A stretch of 64,000 nt of DNA, from assembly GCF_003385955.1 (NCBI RefSeq), contig NZ_QRDW01000014.1, positions 1 through 64,000 of the forward strand, read 5' to 3'. Below, piece after piece: positions 24,328 to 32,215 of the stretch (within the stretch, counting starts at the first letter, position 1; every line of letters begins with the position of its first letter). The notes under the pieces were generated by a model. That model was not told the DNA's origin and did not search any database. It worked only from the letters and a program-made list of their open reading frames with translations. Made by a program: the position numbers and the translations under genes. The stretch is from Aestuariispira insulae. Its GTDB lineage: Bacteria; Pseudomonadota; Alphaproteobacteria; UBA8366; Aestuariispiraceae.

Positions 24328-25713
24328 ATGATCGGCAAGCATATAGAGGCCATCAGGCAAGCGCTTAATCTTCAGTCATCGGAAGAAAAACCCGCCAAGA
24401 AAAAGTCGGAGGAGCTGGACTTCCTTCCGGCCTATCTGGAAATCATGGAGCGGCCGCCGTCCAATGTGGCCCGTCTTTTCGTTTTTTCCATCATGCTGCT
24501 TTGTGTGATTGCATTGACCTGGTCGATCCTGGGCAAGGTCGATATCATTGCCTCGTCACCGGGCCAATTGGTGATCGGCGGCGGATCAAAAACCATTCAG
24601 GCGCCGGAAAATGGTGAAATTACAGCGATCCTGGTTCGCGACGGTCAAATCGTAAAAAAAGGGGATGCATTGATCCGGCTGAACCCGATCCAGGCCCAGG
24701 CTGAGATATTGCGGCTGCGCCAGCAGATCGGTCATTCCGGGCTTGAGGTTGCAAGATTGACCGCGCTGGTTAGTGATGATCCCGAAAACAGTTTTAACCC
24801 TCCCCAAGGGGCTGATCCGGAACGGGTGAAGCTGGCCTATGCCTACATGATGGGCGAATATCGCGAAGCCCAGGCGAAACTGCTCACCTTCAAAGCCCAA
24901 CTCAGTGAAAATGAAGCCAAGCGTGAAACCACGGAGCGGGTGATTGCGAATACTGCGTCCCTTCTTTCCAATGTCCAAGAAAGGTTCGAGCGCTTTAGCA
25001 AGCTGGCAGAAAAGGGCAATTATCCGAAATTGCAGCTTCTCGAGCTTGAAAAGGAGATGCTGGAACAAAAGCGCGAGCTTGAGGAGCAGCAGAGCAGTTT
25101 GAAACAGCTGGAAGGCGAGGCCAGGACATTGAAGGCACAGATGGGGCAGTCCCATGCCGAATGGCGCCGATCTTTGCTGACCCGTCTTGATGAAGAACGG
25201 CGGTCGCTGATCGATTATGAACAGGAATTGGTGAAAGCCATGGAAATCGGTCGCTTGCAAATTATTCTGGCGCCCACGGATGGTCGCGTCCAGGAATTGT
25301 CTGTTCATACCATCGGCGGTGTGGTCACTCCGGGCCAGGAATTAATGAAGGTCGTCCCGGAAGAGGCGGATCTGGAGGCGGAGATCAAGGTATTGAACAA
25401 AGACGCGGGCCATGTGATCGCCGGGCAATCGGTAGAAGTGAAGGTGGATAGTTTTCCTTATACCAAATATGGCACCATCAAGGGCGAGGTGCTGCACAAA
25501 TCCAATGATGCCACGAAGGATGAGGATTTGGGGGATGTCTTTTTCTCGCGTGTGAAAATGAGCCAGCTTTTCATCAATGTTGAGGGCAAACAGGTTCCCC
25601 TGACCGCCGGGATGCGGGTGACGGCGGAGATCAAGACCGGTGAACGCCGGGTGATCGATTTCCTGCTTGATCCGCTCAAGGAATATGCTTCCGAAGCGTT
25701 GTCGCCGCGTTGA
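24328..25713 (+). CDS. Type I secretion membrane-fusion protein (RtxD/HlyD-like)
   Basis: The 461-residue adaptor spans the periplasm between the ABC exporters and an outer-membrane TolC (not in this window). A cytoplasmic tail of about 55 residues is followed by one membrane helix (about 58-78, LFVFSIMLLCVIALTWSIL) and a lipoyl half with APENGEITAILVRDGQIVKKGDALI. A long coiled coil runs from about 175 to 290, rich in Glu/Lys/Gln, followed by the second lipoyl half (APTDGRVQELSVHTIGGVV) and a beta-barrel domain. AAAGGA lies about 10 bases before the ATG at 24328. It sits between the two ABC genes in the same operon. Confidence 0.9.
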   Translation: MIGKHIEAIRQALNLQSSEEKPAKKKSEELDFLPAYLEIMERPPSNVARLFVFSIMLLCVIALTWSILGKVDIIASSPGQLVIGGGSKTIQAPENGEITAILVRDGQIVKKGDALIRLNPIQAQAEILRLRQQIGHSGLEVARLTALVSDDPENSFNPPQGADPERVKLAYAYMMGEYREAQAKLLTFKAQLSENEAKRETTERVIANTASLLSNVQERFERFSKLAEKGNYPKLQLLELEKEMLEQKRELEEQQSSLKQLEGEARTLKAQMGQSHAEWRRSLLTRLDEERRSLIDYEQELVKAMEIGRLQIILAPTDGRVQELSVHTIGGVVTPGQELMKVVPEEADLEAEIKVLNKDAGHVIAGQSVEVKVDSFPYTKYGTIKGEVLHKSNDATKDEDLGDVFFSRVKMSQLFINVEGKQVPLTAGMRVTAEIKTGERRVIDFLLDPLKEYASEALSPR

Positions 25714-25729
25714 TAGGGAAGGCTTCGAT

Positions 25730-27907
25730 ATGACAAGCGCTGTTGAGACATTACAGGAAACCAGTTGGACCCAGTTGCCGGAGGGGGAATATGACCCGAA
25801 ATCCGACAGCGGTCTGCTGTCCCTTGTCGAGGTCCTGAAGCGGTTTGACATTCCGGCTGATCCGGCCCAGATCCACCATAATCTGGGGAAAGGGGATGTG
25901 CCCGCGGAGCAGATCGATATCCTGCGCAGCGCCCGTGATCTGGGCCTGAATGGTCGGACCACTTCTATCCGGCATGAACGGCTGGCGCTGGCGCCGACGC
26001 CAATGATTGTTCAGCGCAAGGATAGCGGTGCGTATTTTATCCTGACAGAGGTCAGTCATGAAGGTGGCAGGCTGCTAGATCCGGTGATGGGGGTAACCCG
26101 GCTTGCCACTGCTGGTGAATTGGCGGCGGCCTTTGCGAGTGAGGCGATCTGTTTTACCCTGGCGGAAGAGCCTTTGGGCGGGAAAGGCAAGTTTGGTTTT
26201 GCCTGGTTCCTGCCGTCCATTGTCAAACATGCCGCCCGGTTCCGCCGGGTGATTATCGCCTCCCTCTTCATCCAGCTTTTTGCCATTGCCTCGCCAAAGT
26301 TGTTCCAGGTGGTGATTGACAAGGTCCTTGTCAGCCGCGGCCTGCAGAGCCTGGATGTGCTGGCGATCGGATTGCTGGCCATTGCCTTTTTCGACCCGAT
26401 CATGAATTTCTTCCGAGGGTTGATCTATTCACATATGGCCAGTTGCGTGAATTCGGAATTGTCCTCCCGCCTGTTCCGGCACTTGGTCCATCTGCCGCTG
26501 AATTATTTCCAGGCGCGCAAGGCCGGCGACATAATCGCCCGCGTGCGCGAGCTGGACCATATCCGAAACTTCCTGACCGGTTCGGCCTTGATGCTGGTGA
26601 TCGACCTGATGTTTGTCGGGGTCTTCATTGCCATCATGTTTTCCTATGCGCCCGAGCTGGCAGGCATCGTGATCGGATCCCTGGCGGTCTATTTCCTGTT
26701 CTGGCTGGCGTTCGGGCCGTTCCTGCGCAAGCGGGTGGAGCGACAGTTCGAACATAATGCCGCTAATACTGCTTTTTTGACCGAGAGCATCACGGGCATT
26801 GAAACCATCAAGTCGCTTGGTGTGTCTGAACGGTTCAACCGGGAATGGGAGAACCGGCTGGCCAGTTATTTGAAATCATCCTTCCGGGCGTCCATGCTGG
26901 GGAACTGGGCGGGCGGAACCATCGGTTTGGTGCAAAAGATCACCAGCGCGATCTTGCTGTGGTTCGGGGTCAAGCTGGTGATGGAAGGCGATATCACCGT
27001 GGGCGAGCTGGTGGCCTTCAACATGCTGACCAGCCATGTGACGATGCCGATTTTGCGCATGGCCCAGGTCTGGCAGGATTTCCAACATACCAATATTTCG
27101 ATCCGTCGTATTGGCGACATCTTGAATGAAGCGACGGAAACCGTGTCCAAGGGCGGGCGGTCGTCCCTGGAGAAGGTGAACGGCGATATCGAGCTGCGCA
27201 AAGTGACTTTCCGCTATACCGATGACGGTAAGGAAGTCCTGCGTCAGTTGGATCTGAAAATCGACGCCGGACAGACCATTGGTATCACCGGGCTGAGCGG
27301 GTCTGGCAAAAGCACCATTACCAAGCTGATCCAAAAGCTCTATGTCCCGCAATCGGGGCAGGTCCTGGTCGATGGGGTGGATCTGGCCATGGCTGATCCC
27401 AGCCTGTTGCGCCGCCGGCTGGGCGTGGTCTTGCAGGATAACTTCCTCTTTAACGGCACAATTTATGAAAACATTGCCCTTGGTTGCGGCACCGTGGATG
27501 AAGCCGCAATCCATCGGGCGGCGGAATTGTCGGGTGCCGCTAAATTCATCGCCGACCTTTCTGATGGGTATGACACCCAAGTGGGTGAGCGTGGTGGATC
27601 GTTGTCCGGCGGTCAGCGCCAAAGAATCGCCATTGCCCGCGCGCTTGCGGCGGATCCTTCGATTCTGATTTTCGATGAGGCGACCAGTGCGTTGGATTAT
27701 GAGACCGAAGCCGAGATCATCAATTGCCTGCCGGAGATCTGTAAAGATCGCACAACGATCATGATCGCTCACCGGCTGAATGCCATGCGGCTTTGTGACA
27801 AGGTGATCGTCATGGATAAGGGGCATATCATCGAAGAGGGCACCCATGAGGAGCTGTTGGCGCGTGACGGCCAATATGCTCATCTCTGGCAGCTGCAAAA
27901 TGGCTGA
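25730..27907 (+). CDS. Type I secretion ABC exporter 2 (RtxE/HlyB-like)
   Basis: The 725-residue second exporter has an N-terminal C39-like domain without catalytic Cys (GLLSLVEVLKRFDIPAD at about 27-43; LLDPVMGVTRL at about 115). Six membrane helices and an intact ATPase follow: GLSGSGKST, LSGGQRQRIAIARAL, ILIFDEATSALD, MIAHRLNAM. It differs enough from exporter 1 to be an old duplication rather than a recent copy. The start at 25730 follows GGGAAGG. An ABC-HlyD-ABC set implies a heterodimeric exporter, as proposed for RtxB/RtxE. No RTX or other secreted substrate gene is visible nearby, so the cargo is encoded elsewhere or not yet recognised. Confidence 0.88.
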   Translation: MTSAVETLQETSWTQLPEGEYDPKSDSGLLSLVEVLKRFDIPADPAQIHHNLGKGDVPAEQIDILRSARDLGLNGRTTSIRHERLALAPTPMIVQRKDSGAYFILTEVSHEGGRLLDPVMGVTRLATAGELAAAFASEAICFTLAEEPLGGKGKFGFAWFLPSIVKHAARFRRVIIASLFIQLFAIASPKLFQVVIDKVLVSRGLQSLDVLAIGLLAIAFFDPIMNFFRGLIYSHMASCVNSELSSRLFRHLVHLPLNYFQARKAGDIIARVRELDHIRNFLTGSALMLVIDLMFVGVFIAIMFSYAPELAGIVIGSLAVYFLFWLAFGPFLRKRVERQFEHNAANTAFLTESITGIETIKSLGVSERFNREWENRLASYLKSSFRASMLGNWAGGTIGLVQKITSAILLWFGVKLVMEGDITVGELVAFNMLTSHVTMPILRMAQVWQDFQHTNISIRRIGDILNEATETVSKGGRSSLEKVNGDIELRKVTFRYTDDGKEVLRQLDLKIDAGQTIGITGLSGSGKSTITKLIQKLYVPQSGQVLVDGVDLAMADPSLLRRRLGVVLQDNFLFNGTIYENIALGCGTVDEAAIHRAAELSGAAKFIADLSDGYDTQVGERGGSLSGGQRQRIAIARALAADPSILIFDEATSALDYETEAEIINCLPEICKDRTTIMIAHRLNAMRLCDKVIVMDKGHIIEEGTHEELLARDGQYAHLWQLQNG

Positions 27908-27978
27908 TTGCCCTTGTAATTGTTGACTGTAGGCCAAATATCCGGCTCAGGAACAATACATTTTTATCACGGGGCCGC

Positions 27979-28833
27979 ATGAAACAGATCAGCCGGATAT
28001 TCAGCGGGGATAGGGGCCATTGGGTTGGTGATGGTTTTCCCGTGCGTTCGCTTCTGAGTTATCAGGATGATGCATTGGCCGTCAGTCCTTTTCTGCTGTT
28101 TGATTATGCCGGTCCCTATGTTTTTGAACCACATCAGGGTAAGCCGCGCGGTGTCGGGGCGCATCCTCATAAAGGGTTCGAGACGGTCACAATTGTCTAT
28201 GAAGGCGAGGTTAGCCACCAGGACAGCAGTGGTGGAGGCGGGACCATCCGGGCGGGTGACGTTCAATGGATGACGGCCGGCCGGGGAATTATTCACGAGG
28301 AATTCCATTCGAATGATTATTGTCTTGCGGGCGGGCCTTTTCGCATGGTGCAGCTTTGGGTTAATCTTCGGGCACAAGATAAAATGACTGAACCGTCCTA
28401 TCAGGCTATTGGCGCGGATCAGATTCCCGAGGTTCAGATAGCGGACGGGCGTTTGCGGGTTATTGCCGGTGACTATGAAGGCACAGCAGGGCCCGCGGCG
28501 ACATTCACGCCCATCAATCTGTGGGATCTCCGATTGGAAAAAGCGGCTGAAACAGCCCTTGATCTGCCGGTCGGGCATAATGTGATGGTGGCTTTGTTAT
28601 CTGGCAGCATCACCATTGGGGATACCCGGCTGCAAGAGGCCCGGATCGGACTGCTTACCGGTGAAGAGGACAAAGTCGTCATCCAGGCGGAGGAGCGGTC
28701 AGACATCCTGGTGATGACCGGAGAACCGATTGGTGAACCGGTTGTCGGCTATGGTCCGTTTGTCATGAATAGTGAGGCCGAAATCGAAGAAGCAATCCGG
28801 GAATATAACAGCGGCGGATTTGGAAAAATCTAA
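27979..28833 (+). CDS. Pirin-family bicupin protein
   Basis: The 284-residue pirin-like protein has a metal site in the N-terminal cupin with GAHPHKGFETVT (His-X-His) at about residues 56-67 and IIHEEFHS at about 101-108, which supplies the later His and Glu ligands. Pirins bind iron or nickel, and some bacterial members oxidise quercetin or bind pyruvate dehydrogenase. A specific function cannot be assigned. It follows the secretion operon after about 70 bases on the same strand, but a functional link is not evident. Confidence 0.9.
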   Translation: MKQISRIFSGDRGHWVGDGFPVRSLLSYQDDALAVSPFLLFDYAGPYVFEPHQGKPRGVGAHPHKGFETVTIVYEGEVSHQDSSGGGGTIRAGDVQWMTAGRGIIHEEFHSNDYCLAGGPFRMVQLWVNLRAQDKMTEPSYQAIGADQIPEVQIADGRLRVIAGDYEGTAGPAATFTPINLWDLRLEKAAETALDLPVGHNVMVALLSGSITIGDTRLQEARIGLLTGEEDKVVIQAEERSDILVMTGEPIGEPVVGYGPFVMNSEAEIEEAIREYNSGGFGKI

Positions 28834-29233
28834 CATTCGGTAGAGGCGTAATAAACATTCAAATTGTGTGGAAGCAATATTTTGCTCGCATTTGTGTGTT
28901 ATTATCTTGATTTCAGCAAACCCATCTCTTATATACCGTTTTGTCGGGATGCCTTGGGCGTTTTGGAATGATCCGGCGGCGTGCGGGTAAAGGGGTTTGC
29001 TGCGATGCGGCAAAAAGTCTCTTGACTGTAGCGCTCATATGGAGATTATCCCTTGCGCTGAATGCGACCACTGCCGAATTTTTTCGGTGAAATGCAATTG
29101 ATGACCAGTTGCGAATTGGGCGGAATGCACCATGAGATATATCGGTGCATAGGGGATCGGGATGCCGGTCAGCGCCATGGCCGCCGAACCGTAACCGCCG
29201 CGTTTTGAACAATGTGATAGTCGAGACCGAATT
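28834..29233. other. Intergenic region without a recognised gene
   Basis: About 400 bases lie between pirin and ferredoxin-NADP reductase. They contain AT-rich stretches at 28850-28925 suitable for a promoter. Short open frames on the minus strand have no recognisable product or ribosome binding site, so I see no gene here. Confidence 0.5.
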
Positions 29234-30028
29234 ATGCCTTTTGATCTCTCTGCCCTGCCCAAATCCGTAACGGCCGAATCTGTTTTGTCCGTGAAACACT
29301 GGACAGACAGCCTGTTTTCTTTCCAGATCTCTCGTCCGTCGGCTTTTCGTTTCCGGTCAGGCGAATTTGTCATGATTGGTCTGATGAATGATACCAAGCC
29401 GCTGCTGCGTGCCTATTCCATCGCCAGCCCGTCCTGGGATGACAAATTGGAGTTTTTCTCGATCAAGGTTGAGAATGGTCCCCTGACATCGCGCCTGCAG
29501 AAAATTCAGGAAGGCGATTATGTGTTGTTGGGCAAGAAACCGACAGGCACCTTGGTTCTGGATGCGTTGCTGCCTGGCAAGAGGCTTTACATGTTCTCTA
29601 CCGGAACCGGATTTGCGCCCTTTGCAAGCCTGATCCGCGACCCGGAAACCTATGAGCGTTATGACGAAGTGATCGTGACCCATACATGCCGCTTCAAGGA
29701 TGAGTTGGAATATGGCAAACAGATGGTCGATAGTCTGATTGCCGACCCGCTTGTGGGGGAAATGGTTGAGGGCAAGCTGCGCTATTTCTCCAGTCTGACC
29801 CGTGATTCTCATCCGGTTGAAGGGCGGATCACGACTTTGATTGAAAATGGGCGACTGTTTGAAGAGTTAGGTGTTCCGGCACTAAACCCGGAAACTGACC
29901 GCGTGATGATCTGCGGGTCAACCGCGATGTTGCAGGATACCAAAGACCTGGTTGAAAAGGCCGGGTTGACGGAAGGTTCTAATGCGACACCTGCTCAATT
30001 CGTCATTGAGAAGGCATTTGTCGGCTGA
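29234..30028 (+). CDS. fpr: Ferredoxin-NADP reductase
   Basis: The 264-residue FAD enzyme exchanges electrons between NADP(H) and ferredoxin or flavodoxin. The FAD site is RAYSIASPSWDD (RxYS motif) at about 56, and the NADP site is FSTGTGFAPFASLIRDP at about 120. The C-terminal end VIEKAFVG, with an aromatic residue close to the end, is typical of the bacterial Fpr subclass found in Azotobacter and alphaproteobacteria. It could supply electrons to the Rieske oxygenase, which has no reductase of its own in the cluster, though general metabolism or oxidative-stress roles are as likely. A strong terminator follows. Confidence 0.9.
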   Translation: MPFDLSALPKSVTAESVLSVKHWTDSLFSFQISRPSAFRFRSGEFVMIGLMNDTKPLLRAYSIASPSWDDKLEFFSIKVENGPLTSRLQKIQEGDYVLLGKKPTGTLVLDALLPGKRLYMFSTGTGFAPFASLIRDPETYERYDEVIVTHTCRFKDELEYGKQMVDSLIADPLVGEMVEGKLRYFSSLTRDSHPVEGRITTLIENGRLFEELGVPALNPETDRVMICGSTAMLQDTKDLVEKAGLTEGSNATPAQFVIEKAFVG

Positions 30029-30077
30029 ACCCGGCTGTTTTCCCGAACGATCGGGACTCTCAATCCGATATGTGAAG

Positions 30078-30106
30078 CACCCTGGCATCTGCCGGGGTGT
30101 TTTTTT
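30078..30106 (+). terminator. Rho-independent terminator of fpr
   Basis: CACCCTGGC and GCCGGGGTG (30078-30086 with 30091-30099) form a 9-bp stem with one wobble pair and a 4-base loop, followed by seven T residues. Confidence 0.93.
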
Positions 30107-30156
30107 GTTCTGATGATCCGGAAGTTTGAAACAACTGCCGTTGAATGGTGGTCCGA

Positions 30157-30174
30157 AGCCCCTGAAAAGGGGCT
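30157..30174 (+). other. Isolated GAAA-loop hairpin
   Basis: AGCCCCT and AGGGGCT flank a GAAA tetraloop, giving a very stable small hairpin. It lies in a 345-base gap between fpr and the SCP2 gene and has no T-run after it. It could be part of a small RNA or a leader structure, and nothing else supports either. Confidence 0.3.
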
Positions 30175-30313
30175 GATTTCCAGAAAAAATTCAATGGAAC
30201 AACCAGAGGTCGGCTTCAGATAAAACTTTGAAATTAAATTGAATAATCCGCAAAGATTGCATTTTCGCTACGTTGCACAATTGGAAGGTATTGTTACCTT
30301 TGATGTTTTTAGT

Positions 30314-30327
30314 TTACCTATAGGTAA
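30314..30327. promoter_or_regulatory. Perfect 14-bp palindrome, likely MerR-type operator
   Basis: TTACCTATAGGTAA is perfectly self-complementary and lies 48 bases before the SCP2 gene. A related half, GTTACCTTTGAT, is about 20 bases upstream. The palindrome has the same TTAC-N-TATA-N-GTAA plan as the site before the MerR gene at 34024-34037, which suggests the same regulator acts at both. Confidence 0.5.
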
Positions 30328-30374
30328 CATGACGTTATAAGTGGACTGTCATACGAACAGGGGACGAGTAAAAA

Positions 30375-30674
30375 ATGACAATCGAGTCTGTAGAGAGCCG
30401 GATTTCGGATCTCATGGCCAAGAATGCGCCGTTGAACGCGACGATAAAGTTTGAGTTCAAGGACGGAGGCATTTTGGTTGTGGAGTCAACAGAAGAGGTA
30501 TCCGGTATTGCCCACGAAGATGGTCCAGCTGACTGTACGGTCAAAGTGAAGTCAACCGATCTTGTAAAAATGATGGATGGCAAGCTGGATCCAATGCTCG
30601 CTTTCACGATGGGGAAGCTCAAAGTGAAGGGTGATATGGGCGTGGCGATGAAGCTAACTAAATTCTTCGAATAG
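30375..30674 (+). CDS. SCP2 sterol-carrier domain protein
   Basis: The 99-residue protein consists of a single SCP2 domain, the lipid-binding fold of sterol carrier protein 2. The typical pattern is visible: FEFKDGGILVVESTEE, a middle strand DCTVKVKSTDLVKMMDGKLDPMLAFTMGKLKVKGDM, and a final amphipathic helix with LTKFF. It probably binds fatty acyl chains or acyl-CoA in the cytoplasm. Its location at the head of a fatty-acid import and beta-oxidation cluster supports that. The start has AGGGGACGAG upstream. Confidence 0.9.
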   Translation: MTIESVESRISDLMAKNAPLNATIKFEFKDGGILVVESTEEVSGIAHEDGPADCTVKVKSTDLVKMMDGKLDPMLAFTMGKLKVKGDMGVAMKLTKFFE

Positions 30675-30817
30675 TTCCCAAGAAATAGATTTCCCAGAAG
30701 GCCAGCCCGCCGGGAGTCGGGGTGGTTTAGGTCTGCCGGTGAAGCCGGTCGGCAACGGATATATCTGTGTCAAAACAAGTCCGTGGGGATGAGATGGTTA
30801 TAATTAGGGAGGGTTAA

Positions 30818-32116
30818 ATGTCACAAAATATGTTGAAGTGGGGGGCGGCCACTGCCGTCATCGGCGCTGTTCTTGTTGCGTCAAATTTCGCCCATGCGGC
30901 GGGCTACCAACTGAAGGAACAGGGAGCTGCTTTGCAGGGGACGTCTTTCGCCGGTGCTACGGCTAAAGGCGGGGATATGAGCACTTTGTTCTTCAATCCG
31001 GCCGGTATGGCTCAACTTGAGGGCAATCAGTTTGAAGTCAATGCCAGCGTGATCAGCACCCATGCGGAATTTTCGCTAGAGTCGGTGAGTGGCGGTAACG
31101 GCCAGTTGTCGACCAGTGGCAATGGTGGTGACGCCGGTGATGTTGCGGTGGTGCCGTCAACTTATGCCATGTGGGATATCAATGACGAATGGAATGTCGG
31201 GATTGCGATCAATACACCTTTTGGTCTTAAAACCGAATATGAAGATGGCTGGGTTGGTCGTTATCACGCTTTGAAGTCGGAATTGATGACGGTCACCATC
31301 AATCCGGTCTTCTCCTATAAAGTGAATGACAAGCTCTCAATCGGCGGTGGTCCGCTGGTGCAGTATATTGAAGGTGAACTTTCCAAGAATATCAACTTTT
31401 CAGTCGCTGGCGGCAGTGACGGTAAGTCTATCCTGTCGGCGGACGATATCGGATATGGGTTTTCGGCAGGCTTCCAATATGATTATTCCAATGACACCCG
31501 AATCGGTTTCTCCTATCGCTCTAGCGTCGACCATCGCCTGAAAGGGAATATCGATATTCAAGGGACGGTTCCCGGCGCCTTTTCCTCATCCCAACAGTTT
31601 AAGGATGCGCGCGCGCATGCGGATGTGAAAACGCCTGATATTGCGTCTCTTGGTGTTTATCACAAGGTCAACGACCAGTGGGCTGTCATGGGGGATGTGG
31701 CCTATACTAACTGGTCCGTTTTCAATGAGCTGCGTGTGATTGATGATAGTGGCACTCAGCGTGAATTGGTGGATGAAAACTGGGAAGATACCCTCTTTTT
31801 GTCAATCGGTACGGAATATCAGGTGAATGATGCCTTGAATTTGCAATTTGGTGTTGCATATGACCAATCTGCTGTTTCGCAAAAGGATCTGACCTTCCGC
31901 ATTCCTGATGCGGACCGTCTCTGGGTTTCTGCCGGTATTGGTTATCAATTCTCGGAGGATACCTCCTTGAATCTCGGTTACACTCATATCTTTGCTGATG
32001 ATGTGACCGTGACTGAGGATGAAACAAATGCCTCGACAGTGCCCAATGGGCAGGTGACAGGTACCTATGATTCCTCTGTTGATATTTTGGCTGTGAATTT
32101 TGCAATGAAATTCTGA
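30818..32116 (+). CDS. Outer-membrane long-chain fatty acid/hydrocarbon channel (FadL/OmpP1 family)
   Basis: The 432-residue precursor has a signal peptide cleaved after about Ala27 (FAHA|AGYQL). The mature start AGYQLKEQGA matches FadL-type proteins, whose N-terminal plug begins similarly. The family segment FFNPAGMAQLEGNQFE is at about 65-80. The rest is alternating polar/hydrophobic beta strands ending in an aromatic/hydrophobic C-terminus (LAVNFAMKF), typical of outer-membrane barrels. It imports long-chain fatty acids or other hydrophobic molecules. GGGAGGG precedes the start. It lies directly upstream of the acyl-CoA ligase, as expected for uptake coupled to activation. Confidence 0.92.
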   Translation: MSQNMLKWGAATAVIGAVLVASNFAHAAGYQLKEQGAALQGTSFAGATAKGGDMSTLFFNPAGMAQLEGNQFEVNASVISTHAEFSLESVSGGNGQLSTSGNGGDAGDVAVVPSTYAMWDINDEWNVGIAINTPFGLKTEYEDGWVGRYHALKSELMTVTINPVFSYKVNDKLSIGGGPLVQYIEGELSKNINFSVAGGSDGKSILSADDIGYGFSAGFQYDYSNDTRIGFSYRSSVDHRLKGNIDIQGTVPGAFSSSQQFKDARAHADVKTPDIASLGVYHKVNDQWAVMGDVAYTNWSVFNELRVIDDSGTQRELVDENWEDTLFLSIGTEYQVNDALNLQFGVAYDQSAVSQKDLTFRIPDADRLWVSAGIGYQFSEDTSLNLGYTHIFADDVTVTEDETNASTVPNGQVTGTYDSSVDILAVNFAMKF

Positions 32117-32142
32117 CGTCTGCACTGACGTTGAATTAGCTT

Positions 32143-32187
32143 CCGGCGGGGCGATCGGGCCAATTGGCACCGCTTCGCCGGTTTCTC
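32143..32187 (+). terminator. Probable terminator after the FadL-like gene
   Basis: CCGGCGGGGCG and CGCTTCGCCGG (32143-32153 with 32171-32181) can form an 11-bp stem with two wobble pairs around a 17-base loop, followed by TTTCTC. The T-run is weak, so partial read-through into the ligase gene is possible. Confidence 0.5.
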
Positions 32188-32215
32188 AAACTGATGAAAG
32201 ATTGGGTCGTGTGCC

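Noticed and set aside
28913-29397. Minus-strand short frames upstream of and into fpr
   Set aside because: They overlap the start of fpr and its leader, lack recognisable motifs and have no ribosome site.
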